Shown here piece after piece: positions 18,803-29,500 of a stretch of DNA of 64,000 nucleotides (position 1 is the stretch's first letter; each line of letters begins with the position of its first letter). The stretch spans positions 1 through 64,000 of the forward strand of contig NZ_DASYDG010000033.1 in NCBI RefSeq assembly GCF_036499745.1, given 5' to 3'. Position numbers and translations under genes: made by a program. Under the pieces are notes generated by a model. It searched no databases. It worked only from the letters and a program-made list of their open reading frames with translations, and was not told the origin of the DNA. Origin of the DNA: Pinirhizobacter sp036499745. Its GTDB lineage: Bacteria; Pseudomonadota; Gammaproteobacteria; Xanthomonadales; Rhodanobacteraceae.

Positions 18803-19171
18803 TCAGCCGCCGGGCCGCGGAACCAGAAGAGCCGGCGGCGATGGTGCCGCGGGCCTTGCCGGGTGGACGGATTTGCCAAGGTTGTCACCCATGCGCTGGC
18901 CAAGGGCCGATTGGTTGAACTGGCCCACACGGCGGTTGGACGACTCTTTCTCCACCGCACCTGCTACCGCCAATGTCGATGTGCTCCCTGCGGCGGGAAG
19001 CATTTGCCGGGACAGACAGGCATAGGACAGCACCGCCCGGCCATTCACCTGGACATCCACGCAGGTGTCGGCGCCGTCCGCGCCCGATGGTTGGCGCTGT
19101 GCGCGCACGGGTGCGACCAGGCAGGGCTGCACGATGAGCGCGACGAGCATGACTTTTCTGAGGTCGAACAT
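18803..19171 (-). CDS. Small exported protein at the head of the TPS/signalling operon
   Basis: 122 residues. A signal peptide (LRKVMLVALIVQPCLVAPVRA) is followed by a short domain containing a cysteine pair (TCVDVQVNGRAVLSYACLS) likely to form a disulfide, then a disordered Ala/Pro/Gly-rich tail. GGAAG precedes the ATG at good spacing. It is 104 bases upstream of the STN gene start and on the same strand, so probably first in the operon. I do not recognise a named family. A signal-sensing or accessory role in the surface-signalling pathway is a guess from position. Confidence 0.75.
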   Translation of the reverse strand: MFDLRKVMLVALIVQPCLVAPVRAQRQPSGADGADTCVDVQVNGRAVLSYACLSRQMLPAAGSTSTLAVAGAVEKESSNRRVGQFNQSALGQRMGDNLGKSVHPARPAAPSPPALLVPRPGG

Positions 19172-19294
19172 GGTTTCGCTTCCGGTGCGGGTGTCGCTAT
19201 GGTGGATTCTGCACCCATTAGGACATGAGGAACTTCACATCGGGATGTTGCATGGCGAAAAACTTGGCGAGCGGCCAACATCCGTCCCAAAGGC
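19172..19294. promoter_or_regulatory. Upstream region of the TPS/signalling operon
   Basis: This stretch precedes the first minus-strand gene of the surface-secretion locus and should hold its promoter. No clear -35/-10 pair, palindrome or open frame with coding character was found. Confidence 0.3.
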
Positions 19295-19489
19295 TTGCAT
19301 CGCACAAAGCGCCTTGGCGCTTCGATCAACGTCAACGGCACCGAGATCGGCCCGATGGTGACACCCGACGGCCGTGGGTTCGTATTCTCGCGCGATGCTG
19401 CCGGCGATGCCTCGGGTGAATGGTTCCTGGCGAAGTTCGATGCTTCGGCGAAGTGGCCCGGTAGCTGCGGGAAAACCGAGGTCGAATAA
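19295..19489 (+). pseudogene. Remnant of a PD40/WD40-like beta-propeller protein
   Basis: The translated fragment (INVNGTEIGPMVTPDGRGFV followed by FSRD and EWFLAKFD) resembles one blade of the TolB/PD40 propeller, whose hallmark is SPDGRxLxFxS. It is only 64 codons, has no signal peptide or credible RBS, and no other blades lie around it. The fragment therefore looks like the 3' tail of a once longer gene. A short intact gene is the alternative. Confidence 0.45.
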
Positions 19490-19520
19490 GCGACAGGCAC
19501 GTCACGACGGGCTCTTCATA

Positions 19521-19547
19521 TCACATGGTATTTTCATACCCATGTGA
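19521..19547. promoter_or_regulatory. Imperfect palindrome before the GH32 gene (candidate operator)
   Basis: TCACATGGTAT (19521-19531) and ATACCCATGTGA (19536-19547) are inverted repeats with one extra base, separated by TTTC. The site ends five bases before the AAGGAG RBS of the fructanase gene, where a repressor or an mRNA hairpin could control expression. No linked regulator gene is present. Confidence 0.5.
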
Positions 19548-19565
19548 ACCGAAGGAGAGTTGTGC

Positions 19566-21047
19566 ATGGCCAGCGCAGGCAATTTCTCTGCACGCCGCAG
19601 GAACTTCATCTCACTTTCCATCCTGGCTGCACTGGCGGCGCCGCTGGCGCGAGCGAATGGGTTTATCCCAGGCACGGCCCCTGCCCGCGACCTCGCCCGC
19701 GATCCCATGCGCCCCACCTTCCACTTCCTGCCGAAGGCCGGCTGGATCAACGACCCGAACGGGCCGATTTTCCATAACGGCATGTACCACCTGTTTTACC
19801 AGTACAACGCGGCGCTGAAGATCACCGGCGGCATGTCATGGGGCCACGCGACGAGCCGCGACATGGTGCATTGGCGGCATGAGGCACTGGCCATGGCGCC
19901 GGTGCCAGACAGCCCGGATTCGTTCGGCGTGTGGACCGGATCGTGCCTGGCGGTGGACAAGCGCGTATATGCGGTCTACACCGGCGTTGCCAAATCCGAT
20001 GTCGCGCATGCCTCCGTGCATGGCGACCAGGAACTGCACGAAACACAGATGATCTCCTGGTCGGACGACGCCGGCCTTGATCACTGGAAACGTCCCGCAC
20101 GAACCATCGTGGCCGATCCGCCGCCGGGCATGAAGGTGACCGGCTTCCGCGATCCATCGCTGTGGCGTCAGGGCGGGTACTTTTACATGACTGTCGGTAG
20201 CGGCGAGGCCCATAAGGGTGGCTGCGTACTGCTTTATCGCTCGCGCGACCTGGCGACGTTCGAGTACCAGCACCGCCTGGTGGGCGCAGACTGGAATGGC
20301 GCCCCGGCCGACGATGGTGGCGACATGTGGGAGTGCCCGGAATTCTTTCCCCTGGGAGACGGCCACGTGCTGATCTACTCCACTGAAGGCCGTGCCCACT
20401 GGTTGTCGGGCAAGCTCGATACCGACACGATGGTGTTCCATCCTGCCAAACAAGGGGTGCTCGACACCGGCGCCTTCTACGCACCCAAGACCCAACTCGA
20501 TGCGCAGGGCGAACGTATCCTTTGGGGCTGGGTGCAGGAAACCCGTTCATCAGACGCCTTTGAAGCTGCGGGCTGGGCCGGCATGATCAGCCTGCCGCGG
20601 CGGTTGCGCCTGGACACCGATGGTCGTTTGCGGATGGATATTCCCGCGGTAACCAAACAGCTGCGGGCAGGATCTTTGGCAGGCAAGCGCTCTGGCGAGC
20701 ACGCCGTATTCATCCTTCCCGGATCGAACGGCGAAGTGGTGTGCGCGGGCGTGAAGGATGCGCCGTTCGAAGTGATCGTGACGGCGGCCAGCGAAGAACT
20801 GCTGCGTATTGCCTTTGCGCCGGACGAGCACGAATTCTCCGCAGCGTCGCGCCGCATCCCCTTGTCCGTCGGCGATGAGCCCAGCGTTCACCTCTTCGTC
20901 GACGGCTCGGTGATCGAAGCTGTCATCGGCAAGCGGGAGGGCTATACCACGCGCTTCTATATCAAGAATGCTCCAGACATCACCGTGGAAGTTCGTGGCG
21001 AGGGCGTTCGGGCGCAGGCGTGGTCGGTCAGCGCGACGCCTACTTAA
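19566..21047 (+). CDS. Secreted GH32 fructan hydrolase (levanase/inulinase/invertase type)
   Basis: 493 residues from ATG 19566, eight bases after AAGGAG. The N-terminus (ARRRNFISLSILAALAA) looks like a twin-arginine or Sec signal with cleavage near residue 30. GH32 hallmarks are complete: WINDPNG with nucleophile Asp63, FRDP with transition-state Asp196, and WECPEFF with acid/base Glu256. A five-blade propeller is followed by the C-terminal beta-sandwich (about 350-490, ending with DGSVIEAVIG). It cleaves beta-fructosyl bonds in levan, inulin or sucrose outside the cytoplasm. The exact substrate cannot be told from sequence. It stands alone with an upstream palindrome and no adjacent transporter. 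Confidence 0.95.
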   Translation: MASAGNFSARRRNFISLSILAALAAPLARANGFIPGTAPARDLARDPMRPTFHFLPKAGWINDPNGPIFHNGMYHLFYQYNAALKITGGMSWGHATSRDMVHWRHEALAMAPVPDSPDSFGVWTGSCLAVDKRVYAVYTGVAKSDVAHASVHGDQELHETQMISWSDDAGLDHWKRPARTIVADPPPGMKVTGFRDPSLWRQGGYFYMTVGSGEAHKGGCVLLYRSRDLATFEYQHRLVGADWNGAPADDGGDMWECPEFFPLGDGHVLIYSTEGRAHWLSGKLDTDTMVFHPAKQGVLDTGAFYAPKTQLDAQGERILWGWVQETRSSDAFEAAGWAGMISLPRRLRLDTDGRLRMDIPAVTKQLRAGSLAGKRSGEHAVFILPGSNGEVVCAGVKDAPFEVIVTAASEELLRIAFAPDEHEFSAASRRIPLSVGDEPSVHLFVDGSVIEAVIGKREGYTTRFYIKNAPDITVEVRGEGVRAQAWSVSATPT

Positions 21048-21152
21048 CGCACGTCGTTCTCCTACGGAAGAGCACCTTCAAGCGCCATTACATGTTTTCA
21101 GTTATAGGCCTATCGTCGTCCACCATGCCGACGAAACAGGCGGGAAAGGCAC

Positions 21153-21560
21153 ATGCTCGAACCTGACAATCAAGCCGAACTGGCAACGTCACAAGCCGGC
21201 GTATTCGTACGGCAACTCAGGCACCCAAACCACCAGCCACGTATCGGATGTGTCGCAAACTCCGCCACATCTATTGAACAAGCGACCACTGAAGACGATG
21301 ATGCCACCATGTCCATCGAACTCCTCAAAGATATCTCTACGCGAGTCCTCTCACTAGAGAGCGACTCACGCAGGAACACGTGCGATATTGCAACCATCAA
21401 AACCACCATTGCGCACATGCCCACCAAACTCTGGATCGCGGCGTGGGGCTTGACGGTGCTGGGAGCTCTTACGCTGGCGCAGTGGCGCGTTATCACCGTA
21501 CTGTTGCAGGGGCTGGGGGCGCAGCTTGCTTCGGACGTCGCGCGCGCCATCACGCAGTAG
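21153..21560 (+). CDS. Small hypothetical membrane protein
   Basis: Up to 135 residues. The N-terminal third is polar and unconvincing; from an internal ATG at 21309 the chain reads as a helical stretch (MSIELLKDISTRVLSLESDS) followed by one transmembrane helix (LWIAAWGLTVLGALTLAQW) and a short tail. This layout resembles small holin-associated or XhlA-like membrane proteins, but no motif is decisive. GGGAAAGG lies before ATG 21153, which is why the longer form is listed. Function unknown. Confidence 0.5.
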   Translation: MLEPDNQAELATSQAGVFVRQLRHPNHQPRIGCVANSATSIEQATTEDDDATMSIELLKDISTRVLSLESDSRRNTCDIATIKTTIAHMPTKLWIAAWGLTVLGALTLAQWRVITVLLQGLGAQLASDVARAITQ

Positions 21561-21578
21561 AGCTCCCGCCCGGCTCGC

Positions 21579-23078
21579 TCAACGCTGCCTGGTCAGCTTC
21601 GCCCAGAATGGAAGCACCGTCATCCTTGCAGGCGTCTTGTCCCAGGCGTCTATCTCGCCGTCGATGCGGTCGCCGCGCAACTTCAGGCTAAGGCTCAGTT
21701 TCGTCAACTTCGCACGCTCGGCATCGGGTGCGCCTGTCCCCCCCGTGGTGTCACCGGATATCCAGCCGTCCACGATGCCCAGGTCGGTGATGGGTGCAGG
21801 CAACTGCCCTTCGATGGCAAACGTGCTTTTGCCCTGCTTGTCGATCACGAGCGTCGCATTCACGCGATGACCTTGCGCCTGCACCGTCCCGCGCCACGTT
21901 CCCTGATATTCAGCGGTAAGCGGCGCGGGTGCAGCCACTGGTTGCTTCGGTATACCTTGCCATGAAGGGGCAACGGCCCGGATCAACCGGTCACGCACGC
22001 TTGTGATGAATTCCCCGTCGGAATGGCGGTTATTCAAAACAATGCAGGCAACATCGAAGCCGGGCACCAGCACGAATTCGGCATTCACCCCGGTCTGCCC
22101 GCCACCGTGGTACAGCACGTCCGTCTTGCCGTCCGTCTGGTGCACCTGCCATCCCATGCCATAGAAGAAACCTGGCGCCACATCCGAATGCGGCGCGTGG
22201 AGCTGATCGATCTGTGCATCGGTAAGGATCGCCTTCTGGCCAGCCAGGTGATCCTTCAGGTGGAACATCGCAAAGCGCGCCAGGTCGTGCGCACTGGCCA
22301 CCACCTCGCCCGATCCTGGCGTGGCGGTAAGGTAAAACGGTAGCGGTTTGCCGTCGTCCGTGTAGCGCACAGCCATCGACGAGCGACGTGAAACATCGGT
22401 GCCGAAGAAGGTGTCGTGCAGGCCAAGCGGAGCCAGCACGGCTTTTTGCAGGTACCGCCCGTATTCCATGCCCGATTGACGGGCGACGATGCCGGCCAGC
22501 GCCGCCATGCCGACATTGGAGTAAGCGTAGTGCTCGCCGGGTTGGGCCATGGTATGGCCATAGTCTTCCAGCATCTGGTCCACCGACGGCTGGTGGTCGT
22601 CGGTGCCGTCAAGGTACATGGCAAACAACGAGGCCAGGCCCGCGGAGTGCGTTGCCATCTGCATCACGGTCACGCCGTTGGCAGGGCCGTTCTCGTCGAC
22701 GATCTTGGCTTTGCCGAGGTATTCGTTGCCTGGGTGGTCGAGCTTGATCTTCCCTGCCGCCACCAGCGTCATCAGCGCCGTGGTGGTGAATGGTTTGGTG
22801 GTGGAGGCAATGGAGAACGGCGTGTGCGCCGTGACCTTCCTTCCCGCCTGCTGGTCGGCCCATCCGAAGCCCTGCTCCCAGATGATCCTGCCATGGCTCG
22901 TCAGTGCCAGCGACACACCCGTAAGCCGGCCTGCGGCCATTTCCTTGTTGATATCGTTTTCGATGGAGGTTCGCACCGAGGCCGGTATCGATCCGGGGGC
23001 TTGCACCGCGGCCGCCGGCCGCGGAACGCTCGCCAGCACCAACGACACCACAGCCATGCCTTGCAGGAACCTTTTCAT
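21579..23078 (-). CDS. Exported beta-lactamase-family serine hydrolase
   Basis: 499 residues from ATG 23078 (GGGAAAGG upstream), which begins a signal peptide ending PAAA. The class C beta-lactamase/esterase fold is shown by S92-T-T-K95 (SxxK), Y186-S-N188 (YxN) and an HGGGQTG segment taking the place of the KTG box. A C-terminal domain of about 100 residues (QGTWRGTVQAQGHRVNATL) follows the catalytic domain. Such proteins act as D-aminopeptidases, peptidoglycan or ester hydrolases rather than resistance enzymes in most cases. It is convergent with the small membrane protein gene and not part of an evident operon. Confidence 0.92.
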   Translation of the reverse strand: MKRFLQGMAVVSLVLASVPRPAAAVQAPGSIPASVRTSIENDINKEMAAGRLTGVSLALTSHGRIIWEQGFGWADQQAGRKVTAHTPFSIASTTKPFTTTALMTLVAAGKIKLDHPGNEYLGKAKIVDENGPANGVTVMQMATHSAGLASLFAMYLDGTDDHQPSVDQMLEDYGHTMAQPGEHYAYSNVGMAALAGIVARQSGMEYGRYLQKAVLAPLGLHDTFFGTDVSRRSSMAVRYTDDGKPLPFYLTATPGSGEVVASAHDLARFAMFHLKDHLAGQKAILTDAQIDQLHAPHSDVAPGFFYGMGWQVHQTDGKTDVLYHGGGQTGVNAEFVLVPGFDVACIVLNNRHSDGEFITSVRDRLIRAVAPSWQGIPKQPVAAPAPLTAEYQGTWRGTVQAQGHRVNATLVIDKQGKSTFAIEGQLPAPITDLGIVDGWISGDTTGGTGAPDAERAKLTKLSLSLKLRGDRIDGEIDAWDKTPARMTVLPFWAKLTRQR

Positions 23079-23188
23079 GCACCTTTCCCTCGTCGATAAC
23101 GGGGGAGAGTCTGCCGGGGAGCGCCATCGCCAGCTTGTGCCACCGGTCATTTAAACCTTTTCGGAAAGCGCCATTCGATCAAGCCCGG

Positions 23189-23394
23189 TTAAAAGATTTT
23201 CTCCAGCACCGCCACCAACTCACCGTGCACCAGCCGCTCGGTGATCGCCTCGACCGGGTATGTCTTGGTGAAGCTCTCGCAGCCTTGTCGGGGCCCGTGG
23301 TGGAACGGTCCAGTTTCATTCGGGCCACGGCTTTGTCGTGCTTGCGACGGCTGGCGAATACGGCCTTCACGGCTTCTTCAATCTGGATATCCAT
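23189..23394 (-). pseudogene. Small gene broken by a one-base frameshift
   Basis: Reading from ATG 23394, the first 40 or so codons have good coding character (MDIQIEEAVKAVFASRRK). Near 23285 the GC3-rich frame changes to the -1 frame and continues as SFTKTYPVEAITERLVHGEL to a TAA at 23189. The total length is 206 bases, one short of a 69-codon frame. The two halves fit one short charged protein. No slippery heptamer is evident, so decay or a sequencing error is likelier than programmed frameshifting. Product unknown. Confidence 0.55.
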
Positions 23395-23588
23395 GATGTC
23401 CGTACGCCTTGCATCCAACGGGGTGAGGATCGACCCGAACACATCATTCCACCGCCATTCCTGCCGAAACAACAATGATCTACGCGTGAGGGTGTAGTGT
23501 GCACAAGCTCGCTGATAAAACCCAGCGCTCACGGGGCAGACCGTGGGCGCGCTGGGGCCGCGCGCAAGGCGGCTACTAGAATGAACGT

Positions 23589-26500
23589 ATGGACTTGCAT
23601 CATTGCCGGCAAGCGGAAGAAATCCCGCTCCATGTCGGTGCTGGTGGCCATGGCCTTCGCCGAGGCATTCACGCGCCTGGCGACGGTGCAAACCGCAAGC
23701 CTTGCCGGCATGCGCCGCCCATACCCGCTGCATTGAGACGCCCGGTTTCCACCGACCGCCTGTTGGCCCGGTTACGTCGCATGCAACGTCGCCGGAGGGT
23801 GGCGCGGCAACCGGTAGCAGCTTCAGAACCTATCCTGCGAGCCGAGCTTTTCAGTGCGCGCGAGATGGATGCGCACGGCGAGGTATTGGCCTCGCAGCAT
23901 GTGTTGGGGACCCGCCGCGCACCGGAGCGGTTGCTCGCTCGCCTGGCCGACAACGAGGCGACGCTGATCCAGTCGTGCGAGCGCCTGACGTCGGTCAATC
24001 GCCTGGGCTGGGCCATCACGCCCGCAGCCGAATGGTTGCTCGACAACCTGTACCTGATCGAGGAACAGATCCGCATCGCCCGGCAGGACCTGCCGCGAGG
24101 CTATAGCCGTGCACTGCCCCAACTGCGCGGCGGCGCATCGGCAGGCTTGCCGCGGGTCTACGACATCGCCCTTGAAACCATCTCCCACGGGGACGGGCGC
24201 GTGGATGCCGCGAACCTGGAGCGGTTCATCCAGGCCTATCAGCAAGTGACCCCGTTGCAGCTGGGCGAGCTGTGGGCGGTGCCGATCATGTTGCGCCTGG
24301 CGCTGATTGAAAACCTGCGCCGAGTGGCCGCCAGGGTGATGGCCGACCGTCGCGGTCGCGCCCTGGCCGCCCATTGGGCCGACGCCATGATGGTGCTGGC
24401 ACGGGACGATCCAAAGAACGTGGTGCTGGTCGTGGCCGACATGGCACGAACGGACCCGGAAATGTCCAGCCCGTTCGTGGCTGAGCTCGCACGGCGGTTG
24501 CAGGGCCAGGGGCCTGCGCTTGCGCTGCCACTGAACTGGATCGAGCAGCGCCTGGCGGAGTCCGGGCAAAGCATCGAGCACCTGGTGCAGCTCGAATCGC
24601 AGCTGCAGGCCTCCAACCAGGTCACCATCGCCAACAGCATCGGTAGTCTGCGCCTCCTGGCCACGATCGACTGGAGGGAATTCGTCGAGCGCGCAAGCCT
24701 GGTGGAAGCGGAACTGCGGCGCGATCCCGCGGGCGTCTACCCCCTGATGGATTTCGCCACCCGCGACCACTACCGCCACGTCGTGGAGCGGCTGGCGCGC
24801 GGCGGCCACGGCAGCGAGCGGGAGATCGCCCACGCCGCAGTCGCGTTGTGCGAGCAATCAGGGGAGCCGCCCGGCAGCGTACGGCGCCACGTCGGCTTCT
24901 TCCTGGTCGACAAGGGGCGCGCGAAGCTGGAAGCATCGCTATCCCTGCGCGCCAGCGTCGCTGATCGCGCGCGTCGCGCTTTCGACCGGGCGCCGGTCGC
25001 AATATTCCTTGCCTTGATACTGACGCTCACCGCCGCCCTTGCCGAGCCTACGATCATGTTGGCCGGCACGGGTTTTCCGGCCACGTGGATATGGGCCCTG
25101 GCGAGCGTTGCGGCCGTCTTGGTGGCAAGCCAGCTTGCGCTAAGCCTCGGGAACCTGCTGGCCACATTGGCGGTATCGCCTCATGCGTTGCCACGTATGG
25201 ACTATGCCTTCGGCATTCCCGGGACAGCCCGCACGATGGTGGTGATCCCGAGCCTGGTGGCCGGCGCCCGGGACCTGGAAGCCCTGGTAGACGCGCTGGA
25301 AGTTCGCTTCCTGGCCAATCGCGACGACCATTTACACTTTGCCCTGCTTACCGACTTCACCGATGCCAGCACGCAGACGCTGCCCGGGGACACCGCCTTG
25401 CTGAATCTGGCGCGCCTGCGTATTGAAGCCCTGAACGAACGCTACCTCACCACCACCGTCGATCGTTTCTTCCTGTTCCATCGCGGACGTACATGGAGCG
25501 CCACCAGCCAGTGCTGGATGGGGCACGAGCGCAAGCGCGGCAAGCTCGCCGATCTGAACCGGCTGCTGCGTGGCGGCCCCACGGACGCTTTCGTGCTGAT
25601 TGCAGGCGACCTGGCCGCACTTCCCCCCGTGCGTTATGTGATCACCCTGGACACCGACACGCAGCTCCCGCGCGAATCGGCGCATGTGCTGGTGGGCACC
25701 ATGGACCATCTGCTGAACCGGCCCGCGTTCGATGCACATCACCGCCGCGTGGTAGTGGGACATGGCATCCTGCAGCCAAGGGTCGGCATCAGCCTGCCCA
25801 ACATTGCCCGCTCGCGCTATGCCCGCCTGCATGGAAGCGATGCCGGCATCGATCCCTATACGCGCAACGTATCGGACGTCTACCAGGATCTCTTCGACGA
25901 AGGATCCTTCATCGGCAAGGGCATCTACGACGTCGACGTATTCGAGGCTTCGCTGGCCGGTCGTCTGCCGCCTGAGCGCATCCTTAGCCACGACCTCATC
26001 GAAGGCTGCTTTGCCCGCGCGGGCCTGGTCAGCGATGTCGAGCTGTACGAGGAATATCCAGCCCGCTACGTGGACGATGCCCGGCGCCGCCACCGCTGGA
26101 TACGCGGCGATTGGCAATTGCTCCCATGGCTGTTGCCCTGGGCGCCTATCGCATCGCGCGGCTGGCGAGTGAATCCACTGTCGGTACTGTCCCGCTGGAA
26201 GATCCTGGACAACTTGCGTCGAAGCCTGGTGCCGCCGGCGTTGTTGGCGATGTTGCTGGTGGGCTGGCTGGCGCTGGTGCCCTTCGGGGAGTGGACAGCT
26301 GTCGCCATGGCCATGCTGCTGTTGCCATCGGCGTTGTCGTCGCTGCTCGACCTCGTACAGAAACAGGCAGGCGTGGGCATGCGCCAGCACCTGCATGCCG
26401 CCCTGGGAAATATCGGCCAGCACGGCATGCGTGCCATCTTGACGTTGGCGATGTTGCCGCACGAGGCGGCCTATAGCCTCGATGCCATTGGGCGCACCCT

Positions 26501-29500
26501 CTGGCGCATGACTGTATCGAAGAAGGCTTTGCTCGAATGGCAGCCATCCGAAGATGTCGCCAGGCGCAGTAACCAGGAGGCCTGGGCGCTGTGGCGCCAG
26601 ATGGCGGCGGGGCCGGTGGTGGCGGTGGCGACGTTCGCGCTTGTCATGCTCCAGCGTCCTCTCGCCCTGGTGGTGGCCGCGCCCTTCCTGGCCGCATGGT
26701 TCGTCTCGCCCGCGCTGGCCCGATGGATCAGCCTGCCGCAGCGGCCACCTTCGGTAGCGCCCACGGTTGAGCAACATGCCTACCTGCGGGTCGTGGCGCG
26801 CAAGACGTGGGCCTTCTTCGACCAGCACGTGGGACCGGAAGACCACTGGCTGCCGCCGGACAACGTGCAGCTTGACCCGGCTCCCACGGTGGCCCACCGC
26901 ACCTCGCCCACCAACATGGGCCTTGCCTTGCTGGCCAACCTGGCGGCTCGGGACTTCGGCTACCTGGATGTTTCCCGCCTGCTGGACCGCACCAGCCAGG
27001 GCCTGGCCACGATGGCCCTGCTCGAGCGGCATCGCGGGCATTTCTACAACTGGTACGACACGCTCTCGTTGCAGCCCTTGCGGCCGCTGTACGTATCGTC
27101 CGTGGATAGCGGCAACCTTGCCGGCCACCTCCTTGCCTTGCGCATGGGGCTGCTCGAACTCCTCGACCGGCCCATTTTCGACGGCACGTGCCTGGACGGG
27201 CTACGGGACACGCTGCTGTTGCTCAAGGGTTCGGTGGAAGGCAACACGCCAGATATCGACTACCTGCTGCACGGCCTGGCGACGGCCCTGCCCGTTACCA
27301 GCAGTCATGTGCTGGACCTGCTGAAGGCACAACACGACGGGGCCGCGGCATTGGTGGTGACCCATGCGAGCGACGGGGAGGCTGCGTTCTGGTCGAAACA
27401 ATTTCTCGAGCAGTGCGCCGGCCTGCTTGCCGATGCGCGCTGGCTGCACCTGGATCCCATGCTGGGCGATGCACATAGCTTCGTCGGCATACCTACCTTG
27501 CGTGAGCTCTCGCGTGCCGAGCCATTGGGCTGGCCCGCCAAGACCGATGCGGAGCTCGTTCGAAACCGGGCGCACGATCGCATTGCCTGGATCGAGCAAT
27601 TGGCAGCGCAGGCCGACGATATGGCGGTGATGGACTTCCAGTTCCTCTACGAGGGAACGCGGCGACTGTTGTCGATCGGCTACGACGTGGAACAGCGGCG
27701 CCTGGATGCCAGTTACTACGACCTGCTTGCCTCCGAAGCCAGGCTCGCCAGTTACGTAGCCATCGCCCAGGGCCAGTTGCCACAGGAACACTGGTTCTCG
27801 ATGGGCCGCCTCCTGACCACCACGGGCGGTTCACCCGTGCTGCTGTCGTGGACGGGCTCGATGTTCGAGTACCTGATGCCGATGCTAGTGATGCCGAGCT
27901 TCGAAGGCACGCTGCTGGACCAGACCTGCCGCGCCGCGGTGGAGCGCCAGGTCCAGTACGGCGGCCAACTGGGACGTCCGTGGGGCGTTTCCGAATCCGG
28001 ATACAACGCGCTGGACGTGCACCTGACCTACCAGTACCGCGCCTTTGGCGTGCCTGGGCTAGGCCTGAAACGCGGGCTGGCCGAAGACATCGTGATGGCG
28101 CCCTACGCCTGCCTGCTGGCAGCGATGGTAAGGCCCGCACAGGCTGCCACCAATCTGCAACGCCTGGCCGGCATGGGCATGGAAGCCAGGCTCGGTTTCT
28201 ACGAGGCCATCGATTTCACGCCGTCGCGGCTCCCGGTAGACCAAGACGCGGCCATGGTGAAGTCGTACATGGTTCACCACCAGGGCATGTCGCTTCTGGC
28301 GCTGGCGCATACGCTGCTGGGCAAACCCATGCAGCGGCGTTTTATGGCCGATCCGCAACTGCGTGCCACCTCGTTGCTGCTGCAGGAACGCGTGCCACGC
28401 ACGGCCGCCGAATACCTTCATGTCACCGGCTTCCCGGAACCGGAAGGCACCACGTCCGTCGTGGAGCCACGCCTTCGTCTGTTCACCGATCCCGACCGCG
28501 CCCGCCCGGCCGTGCAGCTGCTCTCCAATGGGCACTACCACGTAATGGTAAGCAGCGCCGGCGGCGGCTATAGCCGGTACCGCGACCTGGCCGTCACCCG
28601 TTGGCGCGAGGACATCACCCGCGACCATTGGGGCATGCATGGTTATGTGCGCGACGTGGCCACCGGTGATACGTGGTCGACCGCGCACCAACCCACGCTA
28701 GCCAAGGTCGACCGCTTCGAAGCTATCTTCTCCGAATCGCGCGCGGAATTCCGCGTGCGCCGCAACGAGGTGGATACCCACACCCAGATCGTCGTATCCC
28801 CCGAGGACGACATCGAGCTGCGCCGCGTGCGCGTGACCAACCTTGGCCGCACCCAGCGCACCATCGAGCTGACCAGTTACGGCGAAGTCGTACTGGCACC
28901 GCCGATGGCGGACCTGCTGCACCCGGCCTTCAGCAAGCTGTTCGTGCAGACCGAAGTGGTGCATGACTTGCAGGCCATCCTGTGCACGCGCAGGCCACGC
29001 TCGCACGACGAAGCGACCCCGTGGATGTGCCACTTGCTGGCTGTGCACGATGCGCACGTACAGGAAGTGTCCTACGAAACCGACCGGGCCCGTTTTCTCG
29101 GACGCGGGCGCGATGCATCACGGCCACGCGCGCTCGATGGCGACGTCTCCACGCTGTCCGGATGCGCTGGATCCGTGCTCGACCCGATCGTCGCCATCCG
29201 TTGCCGGATCGTGCTGGAGCCAGAACAGTCGGCCACGTTGGATTTTGTCACCGGCATCGCCGACACCCGCGAAGGTTGTATCGGCCTGATCGGGAAGTAC
29301 CGCGACCGGCACCTGGCCGACCGTGTGTTCGACCTGGCCTGGACCCATGCCCAGGTGTTGCTGCGCCAGCTCAATGCCACGCTGGCGCAGGCGCAGCTGT
29401 ACGAGCACATGGCAACTTCGATCATCTATCCCAACGCCACGCTTCGCGCCGATCCGGCGATCATCGCCAGCAACCGGCGCGGACAGTCAGGGTTATGGGG

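Noticed and set aside
23285..23290. Programmed frameshift site
   Set aside because: No slippery heptamer, RNA hairpin or internal SD was evident at the switch.
23179..23733. Minus-strand 184-codon frame covering the frameshifted gene
   Set aside because: Its first 113 codons and its tail lack coding character; only the 23189-23394 part, across two frames, looks real.
25332..27128. Minus-strand ORF of 598 codons
   Set aside because: Shadow of the glucan synthase gene, with Gln/His/Arg-rich sequence and no motif.
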